This document shows positions 18,162 to 25,984 of a DNA stretch of 64,000 nt, piece by piece; the first letter of the stretch is position 1, and every line of letters starts with the position of its first letter. The notes under the pieces were generated by a model that saw only the letters and a program-made list of their open reading frames with translations, was not told where the DNA came from and did no database searches. Made by a program: the position numbers and the translations under genes. The stretch covers positions 1 to 64,000 of the forward strand of contig JAYQSP010000001.1 in assembly GCA_038146925.1 (NCBI GenBank). Direction: 5' to 3'. The stretch is from UBA830 sp038146925 (lineage in GTDB: Bacteria > Pseudomonadota > Alphaproteobacteria > MPNO01 > UBA830).

Positions 18162-19163
18162 CTAGAAACGGTGCACGATCAGGGCCAACAGAACAAGCGG
18201 CACCAGGCCGAGGAACCCGGTAATCAGGTAAAGCCACATGGCCCGTGCGATATCGGTCGCGTTTGCGCGCGCGCGGCCGTTGCCGATCCACGCGCCGGGC
18301 GACGCAATGCCGTCCAGCCGCCGGGGACCCGACAGCGACAGGCCGAGAGCCCCCGCGATCGCCCCCTGGGTCCAGCCTTCCCGCGGCAGACGACCTGCGC
18401 CGGCGCCGCCGAACATACCCCGAAAGGCCGCCAGCGGACGGGCTGTGGGTGCAAAAAGCGTTCCGACGACGATCAACAACGCCGACATAGGGGCGGGGAT
18501 GAAGTTCATCAGCCGGTCCATGGCGCCCGCCATTGCACCGAACGCCGCGTGTTTTTCGGTAGGATAGGCCAGTTCGTCGGCCATCGCCGTCACGACTCGA
18601 TATACGAACAGGCCGGGCAGACCGGCCACCAGGTACCAGAACGCCGGGCCGACAAGGCCATCGCACAGACGGACCGCGAATAGTTCAACGGACCCGCGCG
18701 CCAGCGCGTGCTCGTCAACCGCTTCGGTTTCGTATTCGACGACGCGTCCGAGAACGGCCCTGGCATGGTCGATGCTTTTCCGCGCCATGGCGCGGCGCAG
18801 CGCGCCGGCGGCGAAAACCGGCCGCTGCAGTCCGACGCAGGTCGCGATTAGCAGCGTTTCGACGATCCATCCGTCGGCGATGGACCGGCAGAATTCGGCA
18901 CCGTAAAGCCCCGCGACGGCGGCGAGCGCAACAAGAAAAACAACGACCAGCGCGCCGCGTGTTTTTCGGCTCCGCCGCGACCTTTTCAACCGGTTGAGCC
19001 GGCGGTCGGCGCGCGCCGCGACAAGCATCGTCACCGAGCGGGGCAGAGCGAAGAACTGTCGAAAACCGGGGAGCCCGCCGAAAACAAGTTCGACAGCAAA
19101 ACCCGCGCAAAGCACTGCAAAGAGCGTTTCGCTACCGTAGAGCCATTCGGGGGCAAGCGGCAT
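18162..19163 (-). CDS. CobD/CbiB-family membrane protein (adenosylcobinamide-phosphate synthase-like)
   Basis: About 333 residues. Family motifs: ARGSVELFAVRLCDGLVGP, WYLVAGLPGLFVYRVVTAM, the DRLMNFIPAPMSALL segment, REGWTQGAIAGALGLSLSG and WIGNGRARANATDI. Five or more membrane segments. CbiB attaches aminopropanol phosphate to cobyric acid in the late steps of cobalamin synthesis. No other cobalamin gene is in the window, and no cobalamin riboswitch was seen, so this is family-level assignment. The ATG at 19163 is chosen over an upstream TTG at 19187. Confidence 0.78.
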   Translation of the reverse strand: MPLAPEWLYGSETLFAVLCAGFAVELVFGGLPGFRQFFALPRSVTMLVAARADRRLNRLKRSRRSRKTRGALVVVFLVALAAVAGLYGAEFCRSIADGWIVETLLIATCVGLQRPVFAAGALRRAMARKSIDHARAVLGRVVEYETEAVDEHALARGSVELFAVRLCDGLVGPAFWYLVAGLPGLFVYRVVTAMADELAYPTEKHAAFGAMAGAMDRLMNFIPAPMSALLIVVGTLFAPTARPLAAFRGMFGGAGAGRLPREGWTQGAIAGALGLSLSGPRRLDGIASPGAWIGNGRARANATDIARAMWLYLITGFLGLVPLVLLALIVHRF

Positions 19164-19222
19164 CGTGAAGTCCCGGTATGGTGACAATACCAGGACTTAA
19201 TATCGTTATGTTGAACGAAACG

Positions 19223-19801
19223 TTAACGGTCGATGCCAACCGATTGGAGATAACGCAACACGCGACTGCGATTGCCCCGCTGCGCCCATTCCCAGGCGGT
19301 CCGGCCGGTAAAATCTGTCAGGCTCGCGTCCGCCTTGCCGTCAATCAGGGCCTGTACCGATGCCAGATGCCCCTCGGAAGCGGCAATCATCAGGGCGGTC
19401 AAACCTCGCCGGTTCTGAAGGTTCACGTTGGCGCCGCCTTCGATGAGCATTTCAACGACCTCGACGTGATTGCCGGCCGCCGCGTAGTACATCGGCGCAT
19501 TGCCGAATTTGTCGAGCGCGTCGATCTTCGCCTCGTGCCGAAGAAGCAGGTCTACGAAATCCTCCGCCCCCCGTGACGCCGCTATGAAAAGCGGCGTACG
19601 CCCGTTCTGTTCGCGCACATCGACGTTGTGTTTCCGGTTGAGCAGCGACTCCGCGGTCTTCAGATCGTCGGCCTTGGCCGCTTCGATGAGCCGGTCGTTT
19701 TTCAGCAGGTCGATCTCCGCCCTTGCCGGAAGCGACGCCAGCACGACCAAGACTGCCAAGGATGCGATCAGTTTCGGGACAGATGGAAATGGAATTTGCA
19801 T
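19223..19801 (-). CDS. Secreted ankyrin-repeat protein
   Basis: 192 residues with a clear signal peptide (LIASLAVLVVLASLPARA, cleavage likely after ARA). Then about four ankyrin repeats: NGRTPLFIAASRGAEDFVDL, GNAPMYYAAAGNHVEVVEM, RGLTALMIAASEGHLASVQ and TGRTAWEWAQRGNRSRVLRY. Expected in the periplasm, as a protein-binding scaffold; partner unknown. It is transcribed divergently from the SCO1-like copper chaperone, which could place it in envelope or respiratory-complex assembly, but this is only context. Confidence 0.85.
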   Translation of the reverse strand: MQIPFPSVPKLIASLAVLVVLASLPARAEIDLLKNDRLIEAAKADDLKTAESLLNRKHNVDVREQNGRTPLFIAASRGAEDFVDLLLRHEAKIDALDKFGNAPMYYAAAGNHVEVVEMLIEGGANVNLQNRRGLTALMIAASEGHLASVQALIDGKADASLTDFTGRTAWEWAQRGNRSRVLRYLQSVGIDR

Positions 19802-19925
19802 GGGTCAAATGTGTTCACATGTTGTCGCAGGGTCAAGGCCGGGAAGATTATTGTTTTACACGCCACCGCCGCTACTCCGCGCAAGCGGATCATGATCCGG
19901 TCTGGCCAATTCCCGCGGCCGACAT

Positions 19926-19944
19926 TATATGTCGAAGACATATA
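19926..19944. promoter_or_regulatory. Perfect 8-bp inverted repeat just upstream of the SCO1-like gene
   Basis: TATATGTC-GAA-GACATATA, ending 21 bp before the ATG at 19966. The arms are perfect and AT-rich within a GC-rich surrounding, so it may be an operator overlapping a -10 region or a hairpin in the leader. A separate 12-bp palindrome GGATCATGATCC lies about 35 bp further upstream. No regulator can be assigned. Confidence 0.4.
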
Positions 19945-19965
19945 CAGAAAACCGGGATCAAACGA

Positions 19966-20562
19966 ATGCGCCCCTATCAGGCCGTCCTCATCGCAGCCAC
20001 CGGGCTGATCGTCGCCGCGATCGCGGCTTTCGTGTTGTACGGCGGCGGCGGGTCCGGGGGACGCGGGGTTGCAGCCATCGGCGGGCCGTTCACGCTGACC
20101 GATCAGACCGGCAAAACCCGCACGGAACAGGATCTCAAAGGCTCCTACAATCTCATATATTTCGGCTACACGTTCTGTCCGGACGTGTGTCCGACTGCGC
20201 TGCAGGTGATGACCAGCGCCATGGACCGCCTGGACAAGGATACCCAGCAGAAGATCACCCCGGTGTTCATCACCATCGATCCGGCGCGCGACACGGTCGA
20301 GCAGCTCAGATCCTACGTAGAAAACTTTCATCCGCGGATGATCGGTCTGACCGGCACGAACGAGCAGATCGCCCAGGCGGCCCGCGCCTACCGCGTGTAT
20401 TACGCCAAGTCCAAGGATGGCGGAGACACGACCGAGTATCTGATGGATCACAGTTCCATCGTGTTTCTGATGGATCCGGACGGTCTCTACGTCACCCATT
20501 TCACCCATGCCACGGAGCCCGACCGCATGGCCGAGACGCTGCGGCAGAAAATAGGCGGTTGA
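19966..20562 (+). CDS. SCO1/SenC-family copper chaperone
   Basis: 198 residues. An N-terminal membrane anchor (AVLIAATGLIVAAIAAFVLY) leads into a thioredoxin fold with the copper motif FCPDVCP (Cys71, Cys75) and the third ligand His162 in LMDHSSIVFLMD. It delivers copper to, or reduces cysteines of, the CuA site of cytochrome c oxidase in the periplasm. The start is the ATG at 19966, which places the anchor directly at the N-terminus; a longer frame from 19723 crosses the intergenic region. In Rhodobacter senC is adjacent to regA; here it lies 3.5 kb from regB. The YcgN-like gene follows within 2 nt. Confidence 0.9.
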   Translation: MRPYQAVLIAATGLIVAAIAAFVLYGGGGSGGRGVAAIGGPFTLTDQTGKTRTEQDLKGSYNLIYFGYTFCPDVCPTALQVMTSAMDRLDKDTQQKITPVFITIDPARDTVEQLRSYVENFHPRMIGLTGTNEQIAQAARAYRVYYAKSKDGGDTTEYLMDHSSIVFLMDPDGLYVTHFTHATEPDRMAETLRQKIGG

Positions 20563-20564
20563 CC

Positions 20565-21014
20565 GTGGCCGGCGGCGGAAAACCGGAACCGTTCTGGAAA
20601 ACGAAATCCCTGGACGAATTGGACGCGGACGAATGGGAATCTCTGTGCGACGGCTGCGCCAAGTGCTGCCTGATCAAACTGGAAGACGTCGACACCGGAG
20701 AACTGGCCTTCACCGAGGTTGCCTGCCGCCTGCTCGATCTCGGCACCTGTGCCTGCAGCGATTATCCGATGCGGTCGATCCGGGTGCCCGATTGTCTGCA
20801 GGTGACCCCCGATCTGGCGAGAACGGCGAACTGGCTGCCAACGACCTGCGCCTACCGCCTGCTGGCGGAAGGCAAAAACCTGGAATGGTGGCACCCGCTG
20901 GTGTCGGGCGACCCCAAAACCGTTCACGCGGCAGGTATCTCGGTGCAACACAAAGTTATCCACGAATCCCAGCGGATTGACCCCGAAGACCACATCGTGA
21001 CGTGGCCCGAATAA
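20565..21014 (+). CDS. YcgN/UPF0260-family cysteine-cluster protein
   Basis: 149 residues from the GTG at 20565 (a TTG at 20559 is the alternative). Conserved cysteines: CDGCAKCCLIKLED near the N-terminus, then CRLLDLGTCACSDYP, VPDCLQVTP and TTCAYRLLAEGK, the spacing of the UPF0260 family, where they are thought to bind a metal or Fe-S centre. The acidic WWHPLVSGDP and HESQRIDPEDHIVTWPE are also family landmarks. Function unknown. Its near-overlap with the SCO1-like gene suggests expression together. Confidence 0.85.
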   Translation: MAGGGKPEPFWKTKSLDELDADEWESLCDGCAKCCLIKLEDVDTGELAFTEVACRLLDLGTCACSDYPMRSIRVPDCLQVTPDLARTANWLPTTCAYRLLAEGKNLEWWHPLVSGDPKTVHAAGISVQHKVIHESQRIDPEDHIVTWPE

Positions 21015-21053
21015 CGCCGGCACCATGGCGGCCTGACCAGCGGAGAAGAGCGA

Positions 21054-21962
21054 ATGACGACAGCATCCCCCATTAACGGCGGCATCATGGCCGCCGTGCT
21101 GACCCCCCTGAACCAGGACCTGTCACCCGATCACGGACTCTGGCTGGACCATTGCCGGAATTTGCTGGCACAGGGATGCACGGGTCTCGCCGTACTGGGC
21201 ACGACCAGCGAGGCCAATTCCTTCAGCGTCGGGGAACGAATGGATATGCTGGACGCCCTGGGCGAAAGCGATGTCGACGCCAGCCTCAGCGTTCCCGGAG
21301 TAGGGTGCTGCGCCATTCCCGACACGGTGATGCTGTGCCGGAAAGCATTGGAGATCGGCGCCGCCGGCGTACTGATGCTGCCGCCCTTCTATTACAAACC
21401 GGTCACGGATGACGGGCTGTTCGCGGCCTACGCCGAGATAATAGAGCGCGTCGGAGACAGCGACCTGAAAATACTGCTGTATCACATTCCCCAGAACTCC
21501 GGCGTACCGATCACGCTGGACCTGATCGAACGCCTGACCGGGGCCTATCCCGACAGCGTCGTGGGGATCAAGGATTCGGCCGGCGATTTCGACAACATGA
21601 AGGCCATGGTCGAACGCTTCCCCGGATTTCGGGTCTTTTCCGGATCGGACGCCTATCTCCTGGATATTCTCCGCATCGGCGGCGCCGGCTCGATCACCGC
21701 CTGCAACAACATCGCAGCGGTGCAATCCGCCGCCGTCCTGGCAAACTGGCAGGACGACGACGCGGAGGCGTATCAGGAAGCCCTCAGCGCCATCCGTCTC
21801 GCCACGCAGAAATTCCCCCTCGTCGAAGCGCTGAAGGAAGCGATGGCCCGTCAGACCGGGAACAATGCCTGGCGCGCGCTTCGCCCGCCGCTCCAACATC
21901 TGGACGACGCTACGGCCGACGATTTGTGGGCTGCCCTGAACGAGGCCGGTTTCCCGGGTTAA
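21054..21962 (+). CDS. Dihydrodipicolinate synthase/N-acetylneuraminate lyase (DapA) family protein
   Basis: 302-residue TIM-barrel class I aldolase. Schiff-base Lys173 in VGIKDSAGD and catalytic Tyr143 in LLYHIPQNSG are present. The pyruvate-carboxylate loop reads VLGTTSEANSF rather than the GTTGE of true DapA, so a keto-acid aldolase or lyase other than lysine biosynthesis is likely. The start at 21054 has GGAGAAGAG upstream. It follows the Cys-cluster gene by 39 nt and precedes an MFS transporter by 63 nt; the pairing could indicate uptake and breakdown of a keto-sugar or hydroxyproline-like compound, but the transporter type argues for drug export instead. Confidence 0.82.
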   Translation: MTTASPINGGIMAAVLTPLNQDLSPDHGLWLDHCRNLLAQGCTGLAVLGTTSEANSFSVGERMDMLDALGESDVDASLSVPGVGCCAIPDTVMLCRKALEIGAAGVLMLPPFYYKPVTDDGLFAAYAEIIERVGDSDLKILLYHIPQNSGVPITLDLIERLTGAYPDSVVGIKDSAGDFDNMKAMVERFPGFRVFSGSDAYLLDILRIGGAGSITACNNIAAVQSAAVLANWQDDDAEAYQEALSAIRLATQKFPLVEALKEAMARQTGNNAWRALRPPLQHLDDATADDLWAALNEAGFPG

Positions 21963-22025
21963 GTTTTCGCTGGAATCTGCCGGCCGCGGATAGGAATCAA
22001 CCGGCCCGCGGGGCATGATAGGGAA

Positions 22026-23228
22026 ATGTCGCGTCCCGTCCTGATCGTCCTGATTTCGGCCCTCGTTATGCTGGGGCCGTTCGCGAACAACATCATGGTG
22101 CCATCGCTGCCGTCGGTGGCATCGGACCTGAAGGTCACGTTTAGCGAGGCGCAGCTGATCCTGAGCGTCTTCATGACGGGCTTTGCCGCAGGCCAGCTTT
22201 TCGTCGGGCCGATGTCAGACCGCTTCGGGCGCAAGCCCGTACTGATCGTTTCCCTCTCGCTGTTCGTGATTGCCAGCGGTCTTTGCGCCGTCGCGCCGAA
22301 TCTGGCAATGCTCTCCGTCGCCCGCCTGCTGCAAGCGCTGGGCGCGAGCGCGTCAATGTCGGTCGGGCGCGCCATCGTCCGCGACAGTTTCCCGCCCGAC
22401 CGCATGGCCCAGGTCTACGCATATGTGGGGACGGCCCTGGCAATCGGACCGATCATCGGTCCGATATTCGGCGGGCTGATCGAAGTCGGCGCGGGATGGC
22501 GTGCAATATTCGTTTTCGTCGGAGGATTCGGCGTACTGATGCTGATCTCCGTCCTTACGCTGCTGCGCGAAACCAACAGCCAGCTGATGCCCGATGCAGC
22601 CAGCCCCGCGAAACTGGTGGCGAACTACGCCGCCCTGCTGACTGACCGTACGTTTATGGGCTACGTGTCGTGCAACATGATCTGTTACGGCGGGATCTTC
22701 GCGTTCACGTCCTGTAGCGCCTATGTGCTGATCGGGCTTCTGAACGTGTCTCCCGATACGTTCGGCGCGCTTTACGCTATCACCGTCGGTGCATATGGCG
22801 TGGGCACACTGGTCGCCAGCCAGTTTACGCGGCGTCTCGGGGTCAACAGGATGATCGTGTTCGGCGGTCTTGTCATGACCATTTCGGGCGAGATTATGGT
22901 GATCCTTCCGCTCCTGGGCTACTTCAATATTTGGACGGTGATTCTGCCTTTCGCAGGCTTCGCCTTCGGCACCGGGTTCGTCTTTCCCAGCGGTCAGGCC
23001 GGCAGCATCAGCCCGTTCCCCAGGATGGCGGGCGCCGCGTCGTCGATGCTGAGCTGCCTGCAAATGTCCTTTGCCGCCATTCTGGGCGCGATCGCCGCCG
23101 GCCTGCTCGACGGAACCGTCATGCCGCTGGCCTGGACGGTATTCTGGATGGGGCCGGTCATGCTGTTGCTGTTTTACGCGCTGATATTGAGAACGCCCGC
23201 AGTCGCGACCGGCGACGAGACAGATTAG
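22026..23228 (+). CDS. Bcr/CflA-type MFS multidrug efflux transporter
   Basis: 400 residues, twelve membrane segments. Motifs of the drug:H+ antiporter 12-TM group: N-terminal LVMLGPFANNIMVPSLPSVA, the loop 2-3 sequence GPMSDRFGRKPVLIVSLSLF and the helix-4 region RLLQALGASASMSVGRAIVR, with the Arg typical of Bcr/CflA. The second half starts after a loop near residue 200 and has the GGLVMTISGEIMVILPLLGY segment. Inner-membrane exporter with unknown substrate. It is convergent with the penicillin-binding protein; 23229-23338 shows no obvious terminator. Confidence 0.87.
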   Translation: MSRPVLIVLISALVMLGPFANNIMVPSLPSVASDLKVTFSEAQLILSVFMTGFAAGQLFVGPMSDRFGRKPVLIVSLSLFVIASGLCAVAPNLAMLSVARLLQALGASASMSVGRAIVRDSFPPDRMAQVYAYVGTALAIGPIIGPIFGGLIEVGAGWRAIFVFVGGFGVLMLISVLTLLRETNSQLMPDAASPAKLVANYAALLTDRTFMGYVSCNMICYGGIFAFTSCSAYVLIGLLNVSPDTFGALYAITVGAYGVGTLVASQFTRRLGVNRMIVFGGLVMTISGEIMVILPLLGYFNIWTVILPFAGFAFGTGFVFPSGQAGSISPFPRMAGAASSMLSCLQMSFAAILGAIAAGLLDGTVMPLAWTVFWMGPVMLLLFYALILRTPAVATGDETD

Positions 23229-23338
23229 ACAGAAATCCGTTTGCGCGAAAAGACAGCCCGGAGCATGCCGCTCTCAGCCGGCACGGGCCGGTAGGGGGAG
23301 AAGCCGGGAACTGCGGGTCCGCGTCGGCAGGTCACGGT

Positions 23339-25411
23339 CTAGTCGTTGTATACCGGTTCTTCGGGTTGCTCGCCGGGCGTATCGACGTTTCGTTTCAACC
23401 ATTGCAGAAAAGACGACCCTGACGCGGACGATGCCGTTGCAGATGGCGGCGGCAGCAACGGCGTCACCGGCCGGCCCTGAAGCGCCGCACGGGTATACGC
23501 GCGCCACAGCTGGGCCGGATACCCGCCCCCGGTGACCCGCTTCATCGCAGCGCTGTCATCGTTGCCCATCCACACGCCGGTGATCATTTCGCCGGTATAT
23601 CCGACGAACCAGGCATCGCGGAAATCCTGACTGGTACCGGTTTTTCCAGCGGCGGGACGGCTAGGATCAGCGGCACGTCCGGTGCCGCCGGCCACCACCG
23701 CGCGCAGCATGTCGTTCACCGCACGCGCGACGGACGGATCGACGACCTGTGCCGCAGCGCCGTCGCGGCGGCGGTACAGAACGTCTCCGCCGCGGGTACG
23801 TATCTCGGTGATGGCATGCGGCCAGACGGCGATCCCGCCATTCGCGATCACACCGTAGGCCGACGTCAGTTCCACCAGTGAAACCTCGCTGGCACCGAGC
23901 GCCAGGCTGGGGTGGGACTTGAGCGGTGACGTGATGCCCAGCCGCCGGGCGGAATCGATGACCTTTTGGCGGCCGATACGTTCGGACACCTGCACGGCCA
24001 CCGTATTGATCGACTGAGCCATGGCCTCTCTCAGGGTGACGGTGCCTTCATAGCCGCCACCGTAGTTCCGCGGCGACCATTCGCCGATTTTCAAAGGTCC
24101 ATCGATAAGCCGGTCCTGGGGCGTCATTCCGTTTTCGATCGCCGCCAGATAGACGAACAGCTTGAACGCCGACCCTGGCTGACGCCTCGCCTGAAAAGCG
24201 CGGTTGTACTGGCTGGACGCGTAGTCTCGCCCCCCCACCAGGGCGCGGACGGCGCCGGTCGGCGACATGGAGACCAGCGCTGCCTGGCTGATATTGCGTT
24301 TCTTCCCGTCGCGCGCCAGAGCGGCGCGTAGCCGCGATTCCGCCAGGGTCTGTAAGCGGGTATCCATGGTCGTCCGCACCACCAGATCGCTTTCCACCCG
24401 GCCGACGAAGCCATTGACGCGTTCCAGCGCCCAGTCGGTGAAGTAGCGTGCTGTGCGATGATGCCCGGTGCGACCCACGATGCGCAGGCGTTGCGCACCG
24501 ACTTCTCGGGCGGTTTGTTGGTCAATAAACCCGGCCGAGACCATCGTTCCCAGCACCACCCGGGCGCGTTTTTCCGCCGCCGCGCGGCTGCGCAGCGGCG
24601 AATAGCGGGACGGTGCTTTCAGCAGACCGGCGATAACGGCCGATTCGTGAAGGGATACCGATTTCGCCGATTTCCCGAAATAGCGGCGCGCGGCGGCATC
24701 GACGCCGTAGGCACCGGAGCCGAGATACACGCGGTTAATATAGAGCGTAAAGATCTGCTCCTTGGTGAAGTTCGCTTCCAGCCAGAACGCCAGCAGAAGT
24801 TCCTGAACTTTCCGCCGCAGCGTACGGTCGGGTTTAAGGAAGATGTTCTTGGCCAGTTGCTGGGTCAGCGTGCTGCCTCCCTGGCGGACCCGGCCGGCGC
24901 GGAGGTTTGCGACAACCGCCCGTGCCAGTGCGACGGGATCGAAACCGGCATGATCGAAAAACCGCCGGTCCTCAGTCGCGACGATTGCCTGCACCAGGTA
25001 TGGCGGCACATCGGCCAGCCGGAGCGGTGCGCCGTAAAGATCGCCATATGTTGCGATTTCGCGGCCGCTGGAATCGGTGAGTGTGATGCTGGCTTTACGG
25101 GTCGGCGCGTCGAGCCTGTCGATATCGGGCAGATCCCAGGCGTACCACGCAACCACGCTGCCCAGCGCGACGCCGCCCCAGATGGCACAGATCAGCGACC
25201 ATTTGAACAACCTGAACGCCAGCCGCCGCGGGCCGGAACCGGTGTCGCCCCCCATAGGCTTTTTCGCGGATTTTTTTGCCGCCGGCCTGGCGGCTGACTT
25301 CGATTTCGCGTTGCCGGCGCGCGGCGATTTATTAGGCGATTTTTTGGCGGACGGCGCCTTTCGACTCCCTTTCCGGGGTTGTTTGGGCGTTGTGCGTTTT
25401 CGCTCGGCCAT
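23339..25411 (-). CDS. Class A penicillin-binding protein (PBP1-type transglycosylase/transpeptidase)
   Basis: 690 residues. A very basic cytoplasmic tail (about 55 residues of Lys/Ser/Pro/Ala repeats) precedes one membrane anchor near residues 68-92. GT51 domain: EDRRFFDHAGFDPVALARA and RQGGSTLTQQLAKN (catalytic glutamates), LYINRVYLGSGAYGVDAAA. Transpeptidase: SxxK in RQPGSAFKLF, SxN in MAQSINTVAVQ and KTG in PAAGKTGTSQDF. It polymerises and cross-links peptidoglycan in the periplasm. The tail is longer and more lysine-rich than usual. It is divergent from the GNAT gene across about 48 bp. Confidence 0.92.
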   Translation of the reverse strand: MAERKRTTPKQPRKGSRKAPSAKKSPNKSPRAGNAKSKSAARPAAKKSAKKPMGGDTGSGPRRLAFRLFKWSLICAIWGGVALGSVVAWYAWDLPDIDRLDAPTRKASITLTDSSGREIATYGDLYGAPLRLADVPPYLVQAIVATEDRRFFDHAGFDPVALARAVVANLRAGRVRQGGSTLTQQLAKNIFLKPDRTLRRKVQELLLAFWLEANFTKEQIFTLYINRVYLGSGAYGVDAAARRYFGKSAKSVSLHESAVIAGLLKAPSRYSPLRSRAAAEKRARVVLGTMVSAGFIDQQTAREVGAQRLRIVGRTGHHRTARYFTDWALERVNGFVGRVESDLVVRTTMDTRLQTLAESRLRAALARDGKKRNISQAALVSMSPTGAVRALVGGRDYASSQYNRAFQARRQPGSAFKLFVYLAAIENGMTPQDRLIDGPLKIGEWSPRNYGGGYEGTVTLREAMAQSINTVAVQVSERIGRQKVIDSARRLGITSPLKSHPSLALGASEVSLVELTSAYGVIANGGIAVWPHAITEIRTRGGDVLYRRRDGAAAQVVDPSVARAVNDMLRAVVAGGTGRAADPSRPAAGKTGTSQDFRDAWFVGYTGEMITGVWMGNDDSAAMKRVTGGGYPAQLWRAYTRAALQGRPVTPLLPPPSATASSASGSSFLQWLKRNVDTPGEQPEEPVYND

Positions 25412-25459
25412 GACGCTATATGTAGTAGATTACGATTCGCATCAATCGACTTCAGCAAT

Positions 25460-25984
25460 ATGGCGACAACAAGGCATCCACGACCGCGAATGGAAAAGAC
25501 GACCGCGGCCTTCGAAATCCGCCCGGCGCGGCGCGAAGACGCCGACGCCATCGCGGCGATGGCCCGGGCGCTGAGCGTATCGGATGGCGGACGGATATCG
25601 CGGTTCTCGGCCGAAGCGTTTTTGCGCGACGGATTCGGCGACAATCCCGCCTTCGAGACCATGGTCGCAACCGCGGGAGAAGCGGCTGCGGGGTATGCAG
25701 TCTACTACTGGGGGTACGACACCGACAGCGCGACGCGCGGCGTGTATCTGGCCGATCTCTACGTCAGCGAACGTCACCGGCGGGATGGCGTCGGCACCGC
25801 GCTGGTGTCCGGCGTCGCCCGCCGAAGCCGCGATGAAGGCGGACGCTGGATTTTCTGGTCGGTCTTGAAACGCAACAAGGCGGCACGGAAGTTCTATCGC
25901 CATATCGCGCCTGAACTGAGAGACGTGCTGGTCTGCGCCGCCTTTGGGGCAAGCTTCGACAGGATCGCGGACAACGCCAAATAG
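25460..25984 (+). CDS. GNAT-family N-acetyltransferase
   Basis: About 174 residues from ATG 25460, or 164 from ATG 25490, where the domain proper begins (FEIRPARREDADAIAAMARA). The acetyl-CoA loop region is LADLYVSERHRRDGVGTAL, with a conserved GVG in place of RxGxG, followed by RWIFWSVLKRNKAARKFYR as motif B. It transfers an acetyl group from acetyl-CoA to an amine; the substrate is not known. It ends one base before the gyrB stop codon, so the two genes are tightly convergent with no terminator between them. Confidence 0.8.
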   Translation: MATTRHPRPRMEKTTAAFEIRPARREDADAIAAMARALSVSDGGRISRFSAEAFLRDGFGDNPAFETMVATAGEAAAGYAVYYWGYDTDSATRGVYLADLYVSERHRRDGVGTALVSGVARRSRDEGGRWIFWSVLKRNKAARKFYRHIAPELRDVLVCAAFGASFDRIADNAK

